The position numbers and the translations under genes are program-made. 10,613 bases of DNA, from assembly GCA_022736495.1 (NCBI GenBank), contig DZCR01000113.1, positions 1 to 10,613 on the forward strand. Reading direction: 5' to 3'. Positions 1-6,578 of the stretch are shown here, piece by piece. Origin of the DNA: Desulfobacca acetoxidans. GTDB taxonomy: Bacteria; Desulfobacterota; Desulfobaccia; Desulfobaccales; 0-14-0-80-60-11. Position 1 is the stretch's first letter; each line of letters opens with the position of its first letter. The notes beneath the pieces are model-generated. The model saw only the letters and a list, made by a program, of their open reading frames with translations, ran no database searches and was not told the DNA's origin.

Positions 1-22
1 CATTGCATAACTCCGGCGATAA

Positions 23-52
23 AGTCATAATCTCGGGCAGGAGATTATGACT
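23..52 (+). promoter_or_regulatory. perfect 12-bp inverted repeat covering the RBS of the YcaO-TPR gene
   Basis: AGTCATAATCTC (23-34) is the exact reverse complement of GAGATTATGACT (41-52), separated by the six bases GGGCAG; the ATG of the next gene follows one base later, at 54. The only Shine-Dalgarno-like stretch, AGGAG at 39-43, straddles loop and 3' arm. In RNA, a folded stem would therefore partly bury the ribosome binding site and place the start codon at its foot. In DNA, the repeat would serve equally well as a dyad operator for a dimeric repressor. The repeat is plainly visible; which role applies is inference. There is no T-run behind it, so it is not an intrinsic terminator. Confidence 0.6.
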
Positions 53-53
53 C

Positions 54-1775
54 ATGCCGGAAACTCTTCACCTCACCGACGCCCTCAAAGGCTATACCTA
101 CGATCAAGACAAGCTTTTGACCCCGGAGGAGACCGTCCGCCGGGTACGGGACCGCTTGGCCCACCTGGACTTGAAACTCCTCCAGGAGACCATGCGCATC
201 GACTCCGGACGCCTGGACATCCCCGTCTACCTTAGCCTCCTGGACGTGGACGCCCGCCGGGTGGTGCCCACCCACAAGCAGATGGGCAAGGGGGCCACCC
301 CGGTCCAGGCCGAGGCCAGCGCCCTCATGGAATTGGTGGAACGCTTCAGCTTTTTTGCCTATATCGCAGAGGGGCCGCTGGAATTGGGCACCCCCCGTGA
401 CCTCCAAGGCCAGGCCCTCCCCTTCGCTTATCTGGCCCGCTCCCTGTTTGACGAAACTCCCGAAACCTCGGCTGCGGCCCGGCTCTACGCAGACTGGCCC
501 CTGTATTTCGTGCCCGCCACCAACCTGACCCGGAATGAGTCGGTCTATCTGCCCATCCACTGGTTTTATCTCATCGAAGAATACAACGGCCCCGCCGCGG
601 GCAACTGCCTGGAAGAGGCCATTCTCCAGGGCTTAGGCGAGGTGGTGGAGCGCCACGTGGGGTCGGTCATCAGCCACGACCGCCTTTCTACTCCGGTCAT
701 CGACCCCGATTCGGTCACGGACCCCGCGGCCCGGGAACTCCTGGAGAAATTCAAGCACAACGGCATCATCCTCCACCTGCGGGACTTCTCCATGGACACC
801 GGCATCCCCACGGTGGCGGCCCTGGCCTACGACCCGGCCACCTTCCCCCAGGACAGCGAGATCGTCTTTGCCGCGGGCACCACCACCGACCCCACCAAGT
901 CCCTGGTCCGGGCCTTGACCGAGGTGGCCCAACTGGCGGGGGATTTTAACCGCCGCACCAGCTACCGCCCTACCCTGCCCAAGTACGAGACCCTTAAGGA
1001 CGCGGCCTATCTCATGGCCCCCGGCCCCGTAGTACCTCTTGACAGCCTCCCCAACCTCTCCCGGCCCAATCTCAAGGACGAGATTCAGCTTTGCCTGGCG
1101 GCCTTGTCCCGCCTGGGGCTGGAGGTCCTGGTGGTGAACACCACTCATCCGCGCCTGAATCTTCCCACGGTTTACGTACTGGTCCCCGGCACCCATTTCC
1201 TGGACCGCACCCGGAACACCACCGTCATCTTTCATCTGGCCAAGCTCGCGGCCCTCTATGCCCCGCCCCTTCTGGCCCTTAATGCCCTGGCCGCGCTCGA
1301 TGCCGCCTTCCCCCAGCGCTTCGACGTCCATTTTTTCCTCGGCCTGGCCCTGGAAAACCAGGACCGCGCCGCCGAAGCCCTGCCGCACTTCCGCCAGGCC
1401 CTGGAATTCGACCCCCCCGCCCATGAAATCCCCAGCATTTACGTGCACCTGGGCGCCTGCCAGAAAGATTTGGGGAATTTTCAGGAGGCTGCCCTTGCCT
1501 TCACCCAGGCCCTGGCCCTATCCCCTCGTCTGAAAGAGGCCCATCATTTGCTGGGATTTTGCTGTTTCAAGCTGGAGGAGTATCAAAAGGCGGTTGAATG
1601 CTTCGAAAAGGTCATCGAACTGGATCCGGGTTCGGCCATCGACTACGCCAACCTGGGGATCAATCTGCAGCGGCTGGGCCACCCCAAGGAAGCCGCCTAC
1701 GTCCTCAAACAGGCCCTGGAACTGGACCCCAGCCTGGACTTCGCCGCGAAGGTGCTGGCTGAGTTGGAGAGCTAG
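54..1775 (+). CDS. YcaO-domain protein with C-terminal TPR repeats
   Basis: YcaO enzymes are ATP-dependent and activate an amide carbonyl for attack by a thiol, hydroxyl, amine or sulfide, giving azolines, amidines or thioamides in peptides and proteins. The 573-residue product has a YcaO domain at about residues 60-395. Diagnostic blocks are KGATPVQAEASA then E93, E96 and R97; GNCLEEAI at 183-190 with Q192, E196, E199 and R200 following; and AAGTTTDPTKSLVRALTEVA at 273-292. These are the usual nucleotide/Mg-binding segments and look intact. Residues about 423-573 hold about four TPRs (for example LGFCCFKLEEYQKAVECFEK), a protein-binding scaffold. The tail lacks the PxPxP ending of azoline-forming cyclodehydratases. 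No TfuA, E1-like partner, dehydrogenase or precursor peptide is adjacent, so the substrate is unknown; a protein-modification role like that proposed for E. coli YcaO is possible. ATG 54 was chosen because family-like sequence starts at once (LKGYTYDQDKLLTPEE) and AGGAG lies ten bases upstream. Confidence 0.9.
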   Translation: MPETLHLTDALKGYTYDQDKLLTPEETVRRVRDRLAHLDLKLLQETMRIDSGRLDIPVYLSLLDVDARRVVPTHKQMGKGATPVQAEASALMELVERFSFFAYIAEGPLELGTPRDLQGQALPFAYLARSLFDETPETSAAARLYADWPLYFVPATNLTRNESVYLPIHWFYLIEEYNGPAAGNCLEEAILQGLGEVVERHVGSVISHDRLSTPVIDPDSVTDPAARELLEKFKHNGIILHLRDFSMDTGIPTVAALAYDPATFPQDSEIVFAAGTTTDPTKSLVRALTEVAQLAGDFNRRTSYRPTLPKYETLKDAAYLMAPGPVVPLDSLPNLSRPNLKDEIQLCLAALSRLGLEVLVVNTTHPRLNLPTVYVLVPGTHFLDRTRNTTVIFHLAKLAALYAPPLLALNALAALDAAFPQRFDVHFFLGLALENQDRAAEALPHFRQALEFDPPAHEIPSIYVHLGACQKDLGNFQEAALAFTQALALSPRLKEAHHLLGFCCFKLEEYQKAVECFEKVIELDPGSAIDYANLGINLQRLGHPKEAAYVLKQALELDPSLDFAAKVLAELES

Positions 1776-1803
1776 AGTTTAGATAGGCGTCTGTGTGGCC
1801 CAC

Positions 1804-1831
1804 AAAAAAGGCAGGACCACATGGTCCTGCC
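1804..1831 (-). terminator. intrinsic terminator of the PEP-CTERM gene pair
   Basis: GGCAGGACCA (1810-1819) and TGGTCCTGCC (1822-1831) form a perfect 10-bp inverted repeat around CA. On the minus strand the stem is followed directly by six T's (the AAAAAA at 1804-1809), the classic intrinsic terminator layout. It sits 24 bases past the stop codon of the gene ending at 1855. Read on the plus strand, the stem is followed by CTCTGGAAAA with no T-run, so it is a poor terminator for the converging YcaO gene. Confidence 0.85.
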
Positions 1832-1854
1832 CTCTGGAAAAGTGAGAAATTCTG

Positions 1855-2613
1855 TTAGCTATCGGTCCACTTCCTCCAGCCAATTAGCCCCAGCAAACCC
1901 GAGCCCAGGAGAACAAGCGAGGGAGGCAGCGGCACAACGCTTGGTATGACAACACTGGTGGCTTTTAACTGATACTCGTAAACCAAATTGCCAGTTTCTG
2001 CGTCGATGTCGACATTCTGGATTTCTCCGATCCCGGCAGCCATCCAGGAAGCGTGGGTTACCCCATAGGGAAACTCGACCGGATCGTCGAAACCAAAGAA
2101 ATTATTGGCGTCATTTGGTTCGTAGCGACTGTCAAAGTTGATTTGTAATAAAATGTCATCAAAAACCCCGGCTGTAACTGTAAGGCTGGGTATTTTTATG
2201 AAATACCAGTAATCGACATCTGGAATGGGATTTATAAATGTTTCATTAAGCGGCAAAACTGACGGAATTTTTTCAGGAGGGCTATAGATGACACCATTAT
2301 TTTCATATACATTAATTCCGCTGCTATCCCAATCGCCGATGTGATATTCCGTGCTACTATCAGGTCTTACCCAATCACCCCAACGATATTTGCCGGCAAA
2401 AGGACCGGAGGTTACCTGGGTTAAGGTTACAGTAAAGTCTGGTGTTCCCGGGGGTGTGACGTAAGCATAGGTCCAAAAATCCCCCACATTACCGGCGATA
2501 AAATAGGGCAGGATATTAATTTCTGCCGCCTCGGCCTTTTCCGCACCTGTCCATAGAGGCATAACGAGCAGAAGGGCCACTAATGCCACAATTATATTCA
2601 GCTTCTTTTTCAT
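1855..2613 (-). CDS. exported PEP-CTERM-like (VPLPPS-type) protein, distal gene
   Basis: A 252-residue exported protein of unknown function. The N-terminus MKKK, a hydrophobic core to about residue 21 and AEAA before E31 make a standard Sec signal peptide. The middle is a beta-rich, acidic, aromatic, cysteine-free domain (GNVGDFWTYAY near its start, AAGIGEIQ near its end). The tail, VPLPPSLVLLGSGLLGL followed by IGWRKW, has the three-part plan of PEP-CTERM signals: Pro-rich motif, transmembrane helix, basic end. In the known system an exosortase processes such tails on the way to the cell surface or exopolysaccharide; no exosortase is in this window. An upstream GTG at 2646 is in frame, but AAGGAGG precedes tandem ATGs at 2616 and 2613, and 2613 has the better spacing (six bases). 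The gene lies just downstream of its paralogue at 2657-3352 and is probably co-transcribed with it. Confidence 0.8.
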   Translation of the reverse strand: MKKKLNIIVALVALLLVMPLWTGAEKAEAAEINILPYFIAGNVGDFWTYAYVTPPGTPDFTVTLTQVTSGPFAGKYRWGDWVRPDSSTEYHIGDWDSSGINVYENNGVIYSPPEKIPSVLPLNETFINPIPDVDYWYFIKIPSLTVTAGVFDDILLQINFDSRYEPNDANNFFGFDDPVEFPYGVTHASWMAAGIGEIQNVDIDAETGNLVYEYQLKATSVVIPSVVPLPPSLVLLGSGLLGLIGWRKWTDS

Positions 2614-2656
2614 CATCTTCCTCCTTAATCTTTTAGTTAAATTCACTGAACAAATA

Positions 2657-3352
2657 CTAAAAAATGCGCCTTCTCAAAGCCAACAGCCCCAGCAAACCCG
2701 AACCCAGCAGGACCAGGGAAGGGGGTAGCGGCACCACGCCCATATCAGCTAAAGCATGCACTATAGGAGGGTTGAAGTCCGCCCAGTATTCTTCCATTTT
2801 TATTAATCCCACCCCAGCCACAAAATAGTTATACAAATAGGGCGAGTTTGGCGCGGGACCATCTGGATCAAAATAACTTTCCAAAAGGTAAACATTGGAA
2901 AAAGTCCCATAGGGCACGGTATATGCCGATAAGATGTCTTTAATTAAGATGTGGGTCTCACCGAGGGTGCCATCGGGTAATTTTTTAGGATATGTCCAGG
3001 TAGTCCCTATGGTAGTACCAAGCATAAAAGTTATCACTTCCACATTGAGCCTCGTATCATAGACGTAAACGGCAGTATCATCACACCTCAGATACAGTTC
3101 TGCATATGAAGTTGGGTCATCGTATCCCCATTGCTGCGCTTTAAAATATTCTTTGCCCTCGATGGTAACTTTGTCTTGAAATTCGGTGCGCATGACCCAT
3201 TCATCGGGGGGAACCGCCGAATCATGCGACTGATATTCGTACCATAATCCGGTTTGCAGAGGCAAAATAGGGCTGGCGTGGGCATTACTGCCGGTAGCAA
3301 GCAGCAAGGCAAAGAGCATAAACAGGATAACGCTGATTCTCCTAAAAGCCAT
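2657..3352 (-). CDS. exported PEP-CTERM-like (VPLPPS-type) protein, proximal gene
   Basis: A 231-residue exported protein of unknown function, first of the two-gene minus-strand unit. The signal peptide is residues 1-26, with basic MAFRR, a hydrophobic stretch and cleavage likely after AHA. The mature part starts SPILPLQTGLWYEYQ and ends AGVGLIKMEEYW before the tail VPLPPSLVLLGSGLLGL plus LALRRR, the same sorting signal as its downstream neighbour. Both proteins share the order 'ILP, G-W-Y, long beta-rich middle, AG[VI]G-I, sorting tail', so they look like diverged tandem paralogues, although the middles have drifted strongly. The start is ATG 3352, with AGGAG in the purine-rich stretch just upstream. 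The gap to the next gene is about 45 bases, with no terminator. A surface or extracellular-matrix role is inferred only from the sorting tail. Confidence 0.8.
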   Translation of the reverse strand: MAFRRISVILFMLFALLLATGSNAHASPILPLQTGLWYEYQSHDSAVPPDEWVMRTEFQDKVTIEGKEYFKAQQWGYDDPTSYAELYLRCDDTAVYVYDTRLNVEVITFMLGTTIGTTWTYPKKLPDGTLGETHILIKDILSAYTVPYGTFSNVYLLESYFDPDGPAPNSPYLYNYFVAGVGLIKMEEYWADFNPPIVHALADMGVVPLPPSLVLLGSGLLGLLALRRRIF

Positions 3353-3524
3353 AATCTTTCTCCTCTCTAATATATTTTTGTCAATAATTCTTAGCCGATG
3401 AACATATAAAAAATATTTTTTATGAATTAATAATAATAAGATAGTAATATAAATATTTGTGGGAAAGTTGGAAAACCCTAGCAGGTGGGATTATAGATGT
3501 CAAGTAAATTACAATAAATTTAAT
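3353..3524 (-). promoter_or_regulatory. AT-rich leader of the PEP-CTERM unit with candidate promoter
   Basis: This gap is conspicuously AT-rich compared with its surroundings. On the minus strand a perfect TATAAT lies at 3495-3490; seventeen bases further upstream is only a weak -35 (TTTATT). TTGACA at 3503-3498 is too close to pair with that -10. Transcription from there would give a leader of about 130 bases containing an 18-bp perfect palindrome (3406-3423). No terminator for the upstream protease gene is apparent, so read-through from 3525 is also possible. The promoter call rests on the -10 alone. Confidence 0.3.
3406..3423. repeat. 18-bp perfect AT palindrome
   Basis: ATAAAAAATATTTTTTAT is its own reverse complement. 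It lies 54 bases upstream of the start codon of the gene at 3352, within an A/T-only neighbourhood. It may be an operator, a site for a nucleoid protein such as IHF or an H-NS-like factor, or simply composition-driven. An A6-TA-T6 structure has no unpaired loop, so an RNA hairpin would be weak. Confidence 0.5.
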
Positions 3525-4109
3525 CTATTTTTTAATACTGCTCTCACATGAGGCGCAAAACCCCGGCCCCTTGCGGTCGGTATCGGTTAAAGAATTGGAG
3601 AAGAACATGATGCAGGAGGGATTGGAGCAGTGGTCCAGGCCCAAGAGATGGCCGATTTCATGGACCGCCTCTTTGATGGCCCGTTCTTTAAAGAGACGGG
3701 GGTTCCGGGGCTGGCCGTAAAATTCCGGGTAGAGGCGGGCCAGAGAGATGACGGCGACTCGCTTGGGAGGATCGGCCAGGCCAAAGACGAAGTTCAGGCC
3801 CTGTACGTAGAGGTCCACGTTGGTGACCCCCAGGATCACTCCGTCTTTGGGGGTCCGGGCGGCCGCCAGCGCCGCGAGAAAGGGCTCCCCCGGGAACTGC
3901 CTGCGGCCCTCAGCGCACAATGCCGGCAAGGGCAGATTCCCTCCCACCTGCACCACCGCGCCCAGTTCCCGCCCCAGTCCCTCTTGAAGAAAGCTCAGCA
4001 GCGGCGGCGGCAGGGTCCCCACCGAGCACAGCTTAATCGTGAGGGGAGCAGCCTGCCCCGTAACGGCCCCCAGCCCCACCAAGACCACCAGCGGCAACCA
4101 GATGTGCAC
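3525..4109 (-). CDS. amzA: archaemetzincin family zinc metalloprotease (peptidase M54), probably exported
   Basis: Archaemetzincins are metzincin-like zinc peptidases found in archaea, some bacteria and vertebrates. The family signature HExxHxxGxxHCx4CxMx(about 17)CxxC is complete here: H150, E151, H154, G157, H160, C161, C166, M168, then C185 and C188 (CASC). H150, H154 and H160 should bind the catalytic zinc, E151 is the general base, M168 is the Met-turn, and the four cysteines form the structural zinc site typical of the family. The 194-residue length fits the family's compact size. Unusually, residues 1-21 (hydrophobic, ending GQAAP) resemble a signal peptide, though with no Lys or Arg in the n-region, so the enzyme may act in the periplasm or outside. 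GTG 4109 is chosen because GGAG sits eight bases upstream. The gene diverges from the riboswitch-transporter unit. Its natural substrate is unknown. Confidence 0.88.
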   Translation of the reverse strand: MHIWLPLVVLVGLGAVTGQAAPLTIKLCSVGTLPPPLLSFLQEGLGRELGAVVQVGGNLPLPALCAEGRRQFPGEPFLAALAAARTPKDGVILGVTNVDLYVQGLNFVFGLADPPKRVAVISLARLYPEFYGQPRNPRLFKERAIKEAVHEIGHLLGLDHCSNPSCIMFFSNSLTDTDRKGPGFCASCESSIKK

Positions 4110-4237
4110 GGATCGTTCTCCGCGTATAACGGTGGGGGGCCGTCCAATCCTGAACGCCCATGGAGCCTCGTCCCCCCGCGTCTGCTCAGGTTTGTCTTTT
4201 CAAGGGTAACTCACTGCGGTTATGCGGTCAATTTCCA

Positions 4238-4266
4238 TTGACGTCTCTGAAAAAAAGATTTAATTT
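4238..4266 (+). promoter_or_regulatory. candidate sigma-70-type promoter of the riboswitch leader
   Basis: TTGACG (4238-4243) matches the -35 consensus at five of six positions. Seventeen bases later comes TAATTT (4261-4266), a weak -10 inside an A/T block. Initiation about seven bases on, near 4273, would put the start just upstream of the aptamer at about 4290. The position is right, but the -10 matches at only three of six positions. Confidence 0.4.
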
Positions 4267-4289
4267 TAAATTGTTGGCCTGATTGCCGT

Positions 4290-4430
4290 CAGGCTGACCG
4301 CCGAGTTCTCCGAAACCTAAGTCGGAGAAGCGGGGGACCCGAGTCTTTGGGGCGAATCCGCATTTTTCATAAGTGCGGTAGGGCAGAGAACCTCCCGCCC
4401 GAGCCCGCCAGCTAACCCCGCAGGCAGGAG
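4290..4430 (+). ncRNA. cyclic-di-AMP riboswitch (ydaO-yuaA class)
   Basis: The aptamer is recognised from the class's conserved blocks in the correct order: GCCGAG at 4300-4305, a perfect 8-bp P2-type stem (4306-4313 with 4322-4329), GGGGGACCC (4332-4340), TTGGGGCGAATCCGC (4347-4361), an adjacent stem (CCGCA 4358-4362 with TGCGG 4374-4378), GTAGGGC (4378-4384) pairing with GCCC (4397-4400), and the hallmark 3' block GAGCCCGCCAGCTAACCCCG running into CAGGC (4401-4425). The GGC at 4423-4425 closes P1 with the GCC at 4300-4302. The class senses c-di-AMP and usually switches off genes for potassium or osmolyte uptake and cell-wall turnover when the ligand is high. Two KimA-like transporter genes lie downstream, which fits. 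The expression platform is unclear: there is no strong T-run terminator, but AGGAGGAGG at 4426-4434 abuts P1, which suggests control of translation. Confidence 0.93.
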
Positions 4431-4439
4431 GAGGATATA

Positions 4440-4583
4440 ATGGACATCGGCATTGATGCGCGCCCAGCGCATCCTTTCGCGCTCAACCGGCGCCCTTATT
4501 CAGCAGCACGTCCCCAAATTCCGACAAATAATCCACCCCCGGCCATCCCCGGCCCACCCTTACCGGAATCCCATTCCCCTTAA
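4440..4583 (+). CDS. possible 47-codon leader ORF directly behind the riboswitch
   Basis: An ATG at 4440 follows AGGAGGAGG (4426-4434) by five bases, the best ribosome binding site in the window, and opens a 47-codon frame ending in TAA at 4581-4583. The predicted peptide begins MDIGIDARPAHPFALNRRPY and becomes proline-rich; I recognise no family. A 7-bp hairpin (GATGCGC 4455-4461, GCGCATC 4467-4473) lies within its first codons, with only CCTTT behind it. The frame may be a leader peptide whose translation is gated by the aptamer, the relic of a displaced riboswitch-controlled gene, or chance. The composition does not look strongly coding, so confidence is low. The rest of the spacer to 4727 shows no other convincing element. 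Confidence 0.25.
   Translation: MDIGIDARPAHPFALNRRPYSAARPQIPTNNPPPAIPGPPLPESHSP
4455..4480 (+). other. hairpin downstream of the riboswitch, possible expression platform
   Basis: GATGCGC and GCGCATC form a perfect 7-bp GC-rich stem with a five-base loop (GCCCA), followed by CCTTTCGCG. It is in the place where ydaO-class riboswitches often carry a terminator, but three T's make a weak release signal. It could alternatively affect the ribosome binding site 20 bases upstream. Confidence 0.3.
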
Positions 4584-4727
4584 TCATCTCCTGGTATTAC
4601 CCAGGCATAATTGCAGCCGTCATCAGCGGCGTTTGACTGCCATCAGGCTAAACTTCCTGCACGATCCAAGGGGACCCCGCAGGTTGGCCCAGCCGCATTT
4701 TTCGTGACCTTATAGAGATCGGGTTCT

Positions 4728-6578
4728 GTGAAAAATATCATCCTGTTAATCCTCAATCTGGGCCTGATAGGTTTTTTCATCTATCTCCTCCGCAAGCGCA
4801 GCCTCCTCTCCTTTAGCCAGGATGGCCGCATCTGGCTGACTTACCTGGCCGTGGGCATCATTACCCTGATGGATGAGTTTACCTCCATCTTTTACGCCCC
4901 GGCGGAGGCTTATCGCTTCATCGGCTTGAGCGCCCTGGTGTTTATCACGGTCACGAGCCTGCTCATCCGTTTTCTCAGCACCCGTCTCACCGAGATTGCC
5001 GAGATCCTAGAGCATCACGGCCTTATCGGCGGCGGCGTCTATTCTTTTTCTTACCTGGTCCTGGGTCCCATGGTGTCCTTCGTGGCAGTGTCCTCCATTA
5101 TGGTGGACTATATCCTGACCGCCTGTATTTCCGCGGTCAGTGCGGTAGCCAATGCTACCTCCTTTTTCACCATGTCTTCCCCCCAGAAAATGATCATAGT
5201 CCTTCTGATTATCTGGGCCGTGGCTGGCCTCAACATCCTGGGCATCCGGGAAAACGCCCGGTTCACTTTTCTGATCTTCATTGCCGCGGCGATCATCATT
5301 GTCAATCTGATCGTCTCCGGCTTACTGGCCATGGACTATTGGTCCCTGGGGCAGATCAAGCTGGCCTTCCACGATTCCCTGAAGCATATCCAAACCGGTT
5401 CGCTCGAACGCGATTATGGCCACTTTATTTCCAGTATCGCCTTCTGTATCCTGGCCTATTCCGGGGTGGAGTCCGTGCTCCAAACCGCTGGCCTGGTGCG
5501 CAGTTGGCGGGAAATTCGCCGGGCCTATCTCTTCCTGGCCCTGACCGTGGGTCTGGTGACCCCCCTGGTGGCCATTCTGGTCCTCTCAGCCCGGATTGAT
5601 TTTAAGGCCCATGAAGGTGATCTCGTCACCCACTACGCTTCCATGCTCAATGGGATTCCCTTTGGCATCGCGGTGGCGGCGCTGGCCAGTTTCACCCTGA
5701 TGATGGCGGTTAATACCGCGTTTGTGGCCTCCAGTGAGCTTATGGAACGCGTCGCCCACCGCTATGGCTATCACTGGCTCATTGCCACCAACCGGCGCCA
5801 ATCACTGTACCGCATCCACATATCCAGCGCCGTCTTCTTCTCCATTATCATTGTACTAACCATGGGCAGCCAGGAAGAACTGGCTAATATGTATGCCCTG
5901 GGTCTCATCGCCTCCTTCTGCATCAATATGGGGTCCCTGATTCTTTACCGATACTTCAAAGGGACTACCGAAGGCATGACCTACTATACCAGCCGTCTGG
6001 GCACCATCATCCTCTGGATCATCCTGGTAAGCTGTTTCATCTTCCTGGCCATTGACAAACCCCACGCCACGATGTTGTGGGCCTTGGTCACCGGCGTCAT
6101 GCTCCTTTCAGGGTTCCTGGTGGTCAAAAAACGGGCTCCGGAGATCAAACATATCCAACAGGCCGACACGGAAATGGAAATGATCCTTTATCTTGCGGAG
6201 AGCGAAGCCCCGGAGGTTCACCTGTATTTTCGCCGGTCCGAGGAACGGGACCAGACAGTGCCCAAGGAAAACGAGGTTTACATTACCTTTTATTCCCCCC
6301 GGGTCGGCGGCATTCCCCCCAAAAATGTCCCCAACCATTTCCGCTTTCCCCTCAAAAAAATCAGTCTCTATCACCGCATAGCGAGTCTCTTGAAGGTGGT
6401 GGAGTATGAACTGGCGGACCGTCAGGTGGTGGTCCATTTCGGCTGGCCCCTGTCCTCCTGGCTGGACCGCTTGGCCGTGGGGGTTATGGTCTTCAACCTG
6501 ATGCGCCTGCCCCGGTTGTTCCCCCAGTTCGAGTTTGATATCCGGTATTTTCGCCGGCCCAAGGAACGAGCGGCCTGA
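4728..6578 (+). CDS. KimA-like APC-superfamily (probable potassium) transporter, copy 1
   Basis: A 616-residue inner-membrane transporter with about 12-13 hydrophobic helices up to residue 467 and a cytosolic C-terminal domain of about 150 residues. It matches Bacillus subtilis KimA (formerly YdaO, a high-affinity K+/H+ symporter) in its helix signatures: D49 and Y56 in LMDEFTSIFY, D127, Y128, T131 and S135 in VDYILTACIS, S245-G-V-E248 in AYSGVES, AVNTAF at 327-332 and Y389 in MYALG. As I recall the KimA structure, the corresponding Asp, Tyr, Thr/Ser and Glu line its potassium sites. The C-terminal domain (from about K468) ends with VVVHFGWPLSSWLDRL and resembles the position, not the sequence, of KimA's USP-like domain. 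GTG 4728 is preceded by an in-frame stop at 4710 and only a weak GAGAT. The c-di-AMP riboswitch upstream strengthens a potassium role, but amino-acid transport cannot be excluded. Confidence 0.82.
   Translation: MKNIILLILNLGLIGFFIYLLRKRSLLSFSQDGRIWLTYLAVGIITLMDEFTSIFYAPAEAYRFIGLSALVFITVTSLLIRFLSTRLTEIAEILEHHGLIGGGVYSFSYLVLGPMVSFVAVSSIMVDYILTACISAVSAVANATSFFTMSSPQKMIIVLLIIWAVAGLNILGIRENARFTFLIFIAAAIIIVNLIVSGLLAMDYWSLGQIKLAFHDSLKHIQTGSLERDYGHFISSIAFCILAYSGVESVLQTAGLVRSWREIRRAYLFLALTVGLVTPLVAILVLSARIDFKAHEGDLVTHYASMLNGIPFGIAVAALASFTLMMAVNTAFVASSELMERVAHRYGYHWLIATNRRQSLYRIHISSAVFFSIIIVLTMGSQEELANMYALGLIASFCINMGSLILYRYFKGTTEGMTYYTSRLGTIILWIILVSCFIFLAIDKPHATMLWALVTGVMLLSGFLVVKKRAPEIKHIQQADTEMEMILYLAESEAPEVHLYFRRSEERDQTVPKENEVYITFYSPRVGGIPPKNVPNHFRFPLKKISLYHRIASLLKVVEYELADRQVVVHFGWPLSSWLDRLAVGVMVFNLMRLPRLFPQFEFDIRYFRRPKERAA

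Noticed and set aside
633..1448. Long minus-strand open frame opposite the YcaO gene (271 codons)
   Set aside because: It mirrors the codon pattern of the GC-rich sense gene, has a Gly/Gln-rich nonsensical product and no recognisable motif; it is an antisense shadow.
1810..1831. Hairpin as a bidirectional terminator serving the YcaO gene too
   Set aside because: The T-run exists only on the minus-strand side; plus-strand transcripts would have no U-tract.
3372..3385. TTGACA on the minus strand just upstream of the 3352 gene as a -35 box
   Set aside because: A start seventeen-odd bases further would fall inside the ribosome binding site and no -10 is properly spaced.
3630..4241. Plus-strand open frame of 203 codons
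   Set aside because: It overlaps the archaemetzincin gene on the opposite strand, whose catalytic motif is unmistakable; the plus-strand product has no family features.
4453..4707. Plus-strand 84-codon frame in the riboswitch-transporter spacer
   Set aside because: No ribosome binding site for this frame, Arg/Pro/His-rich product without family likeness; the better-placed candidate starts at 4440.
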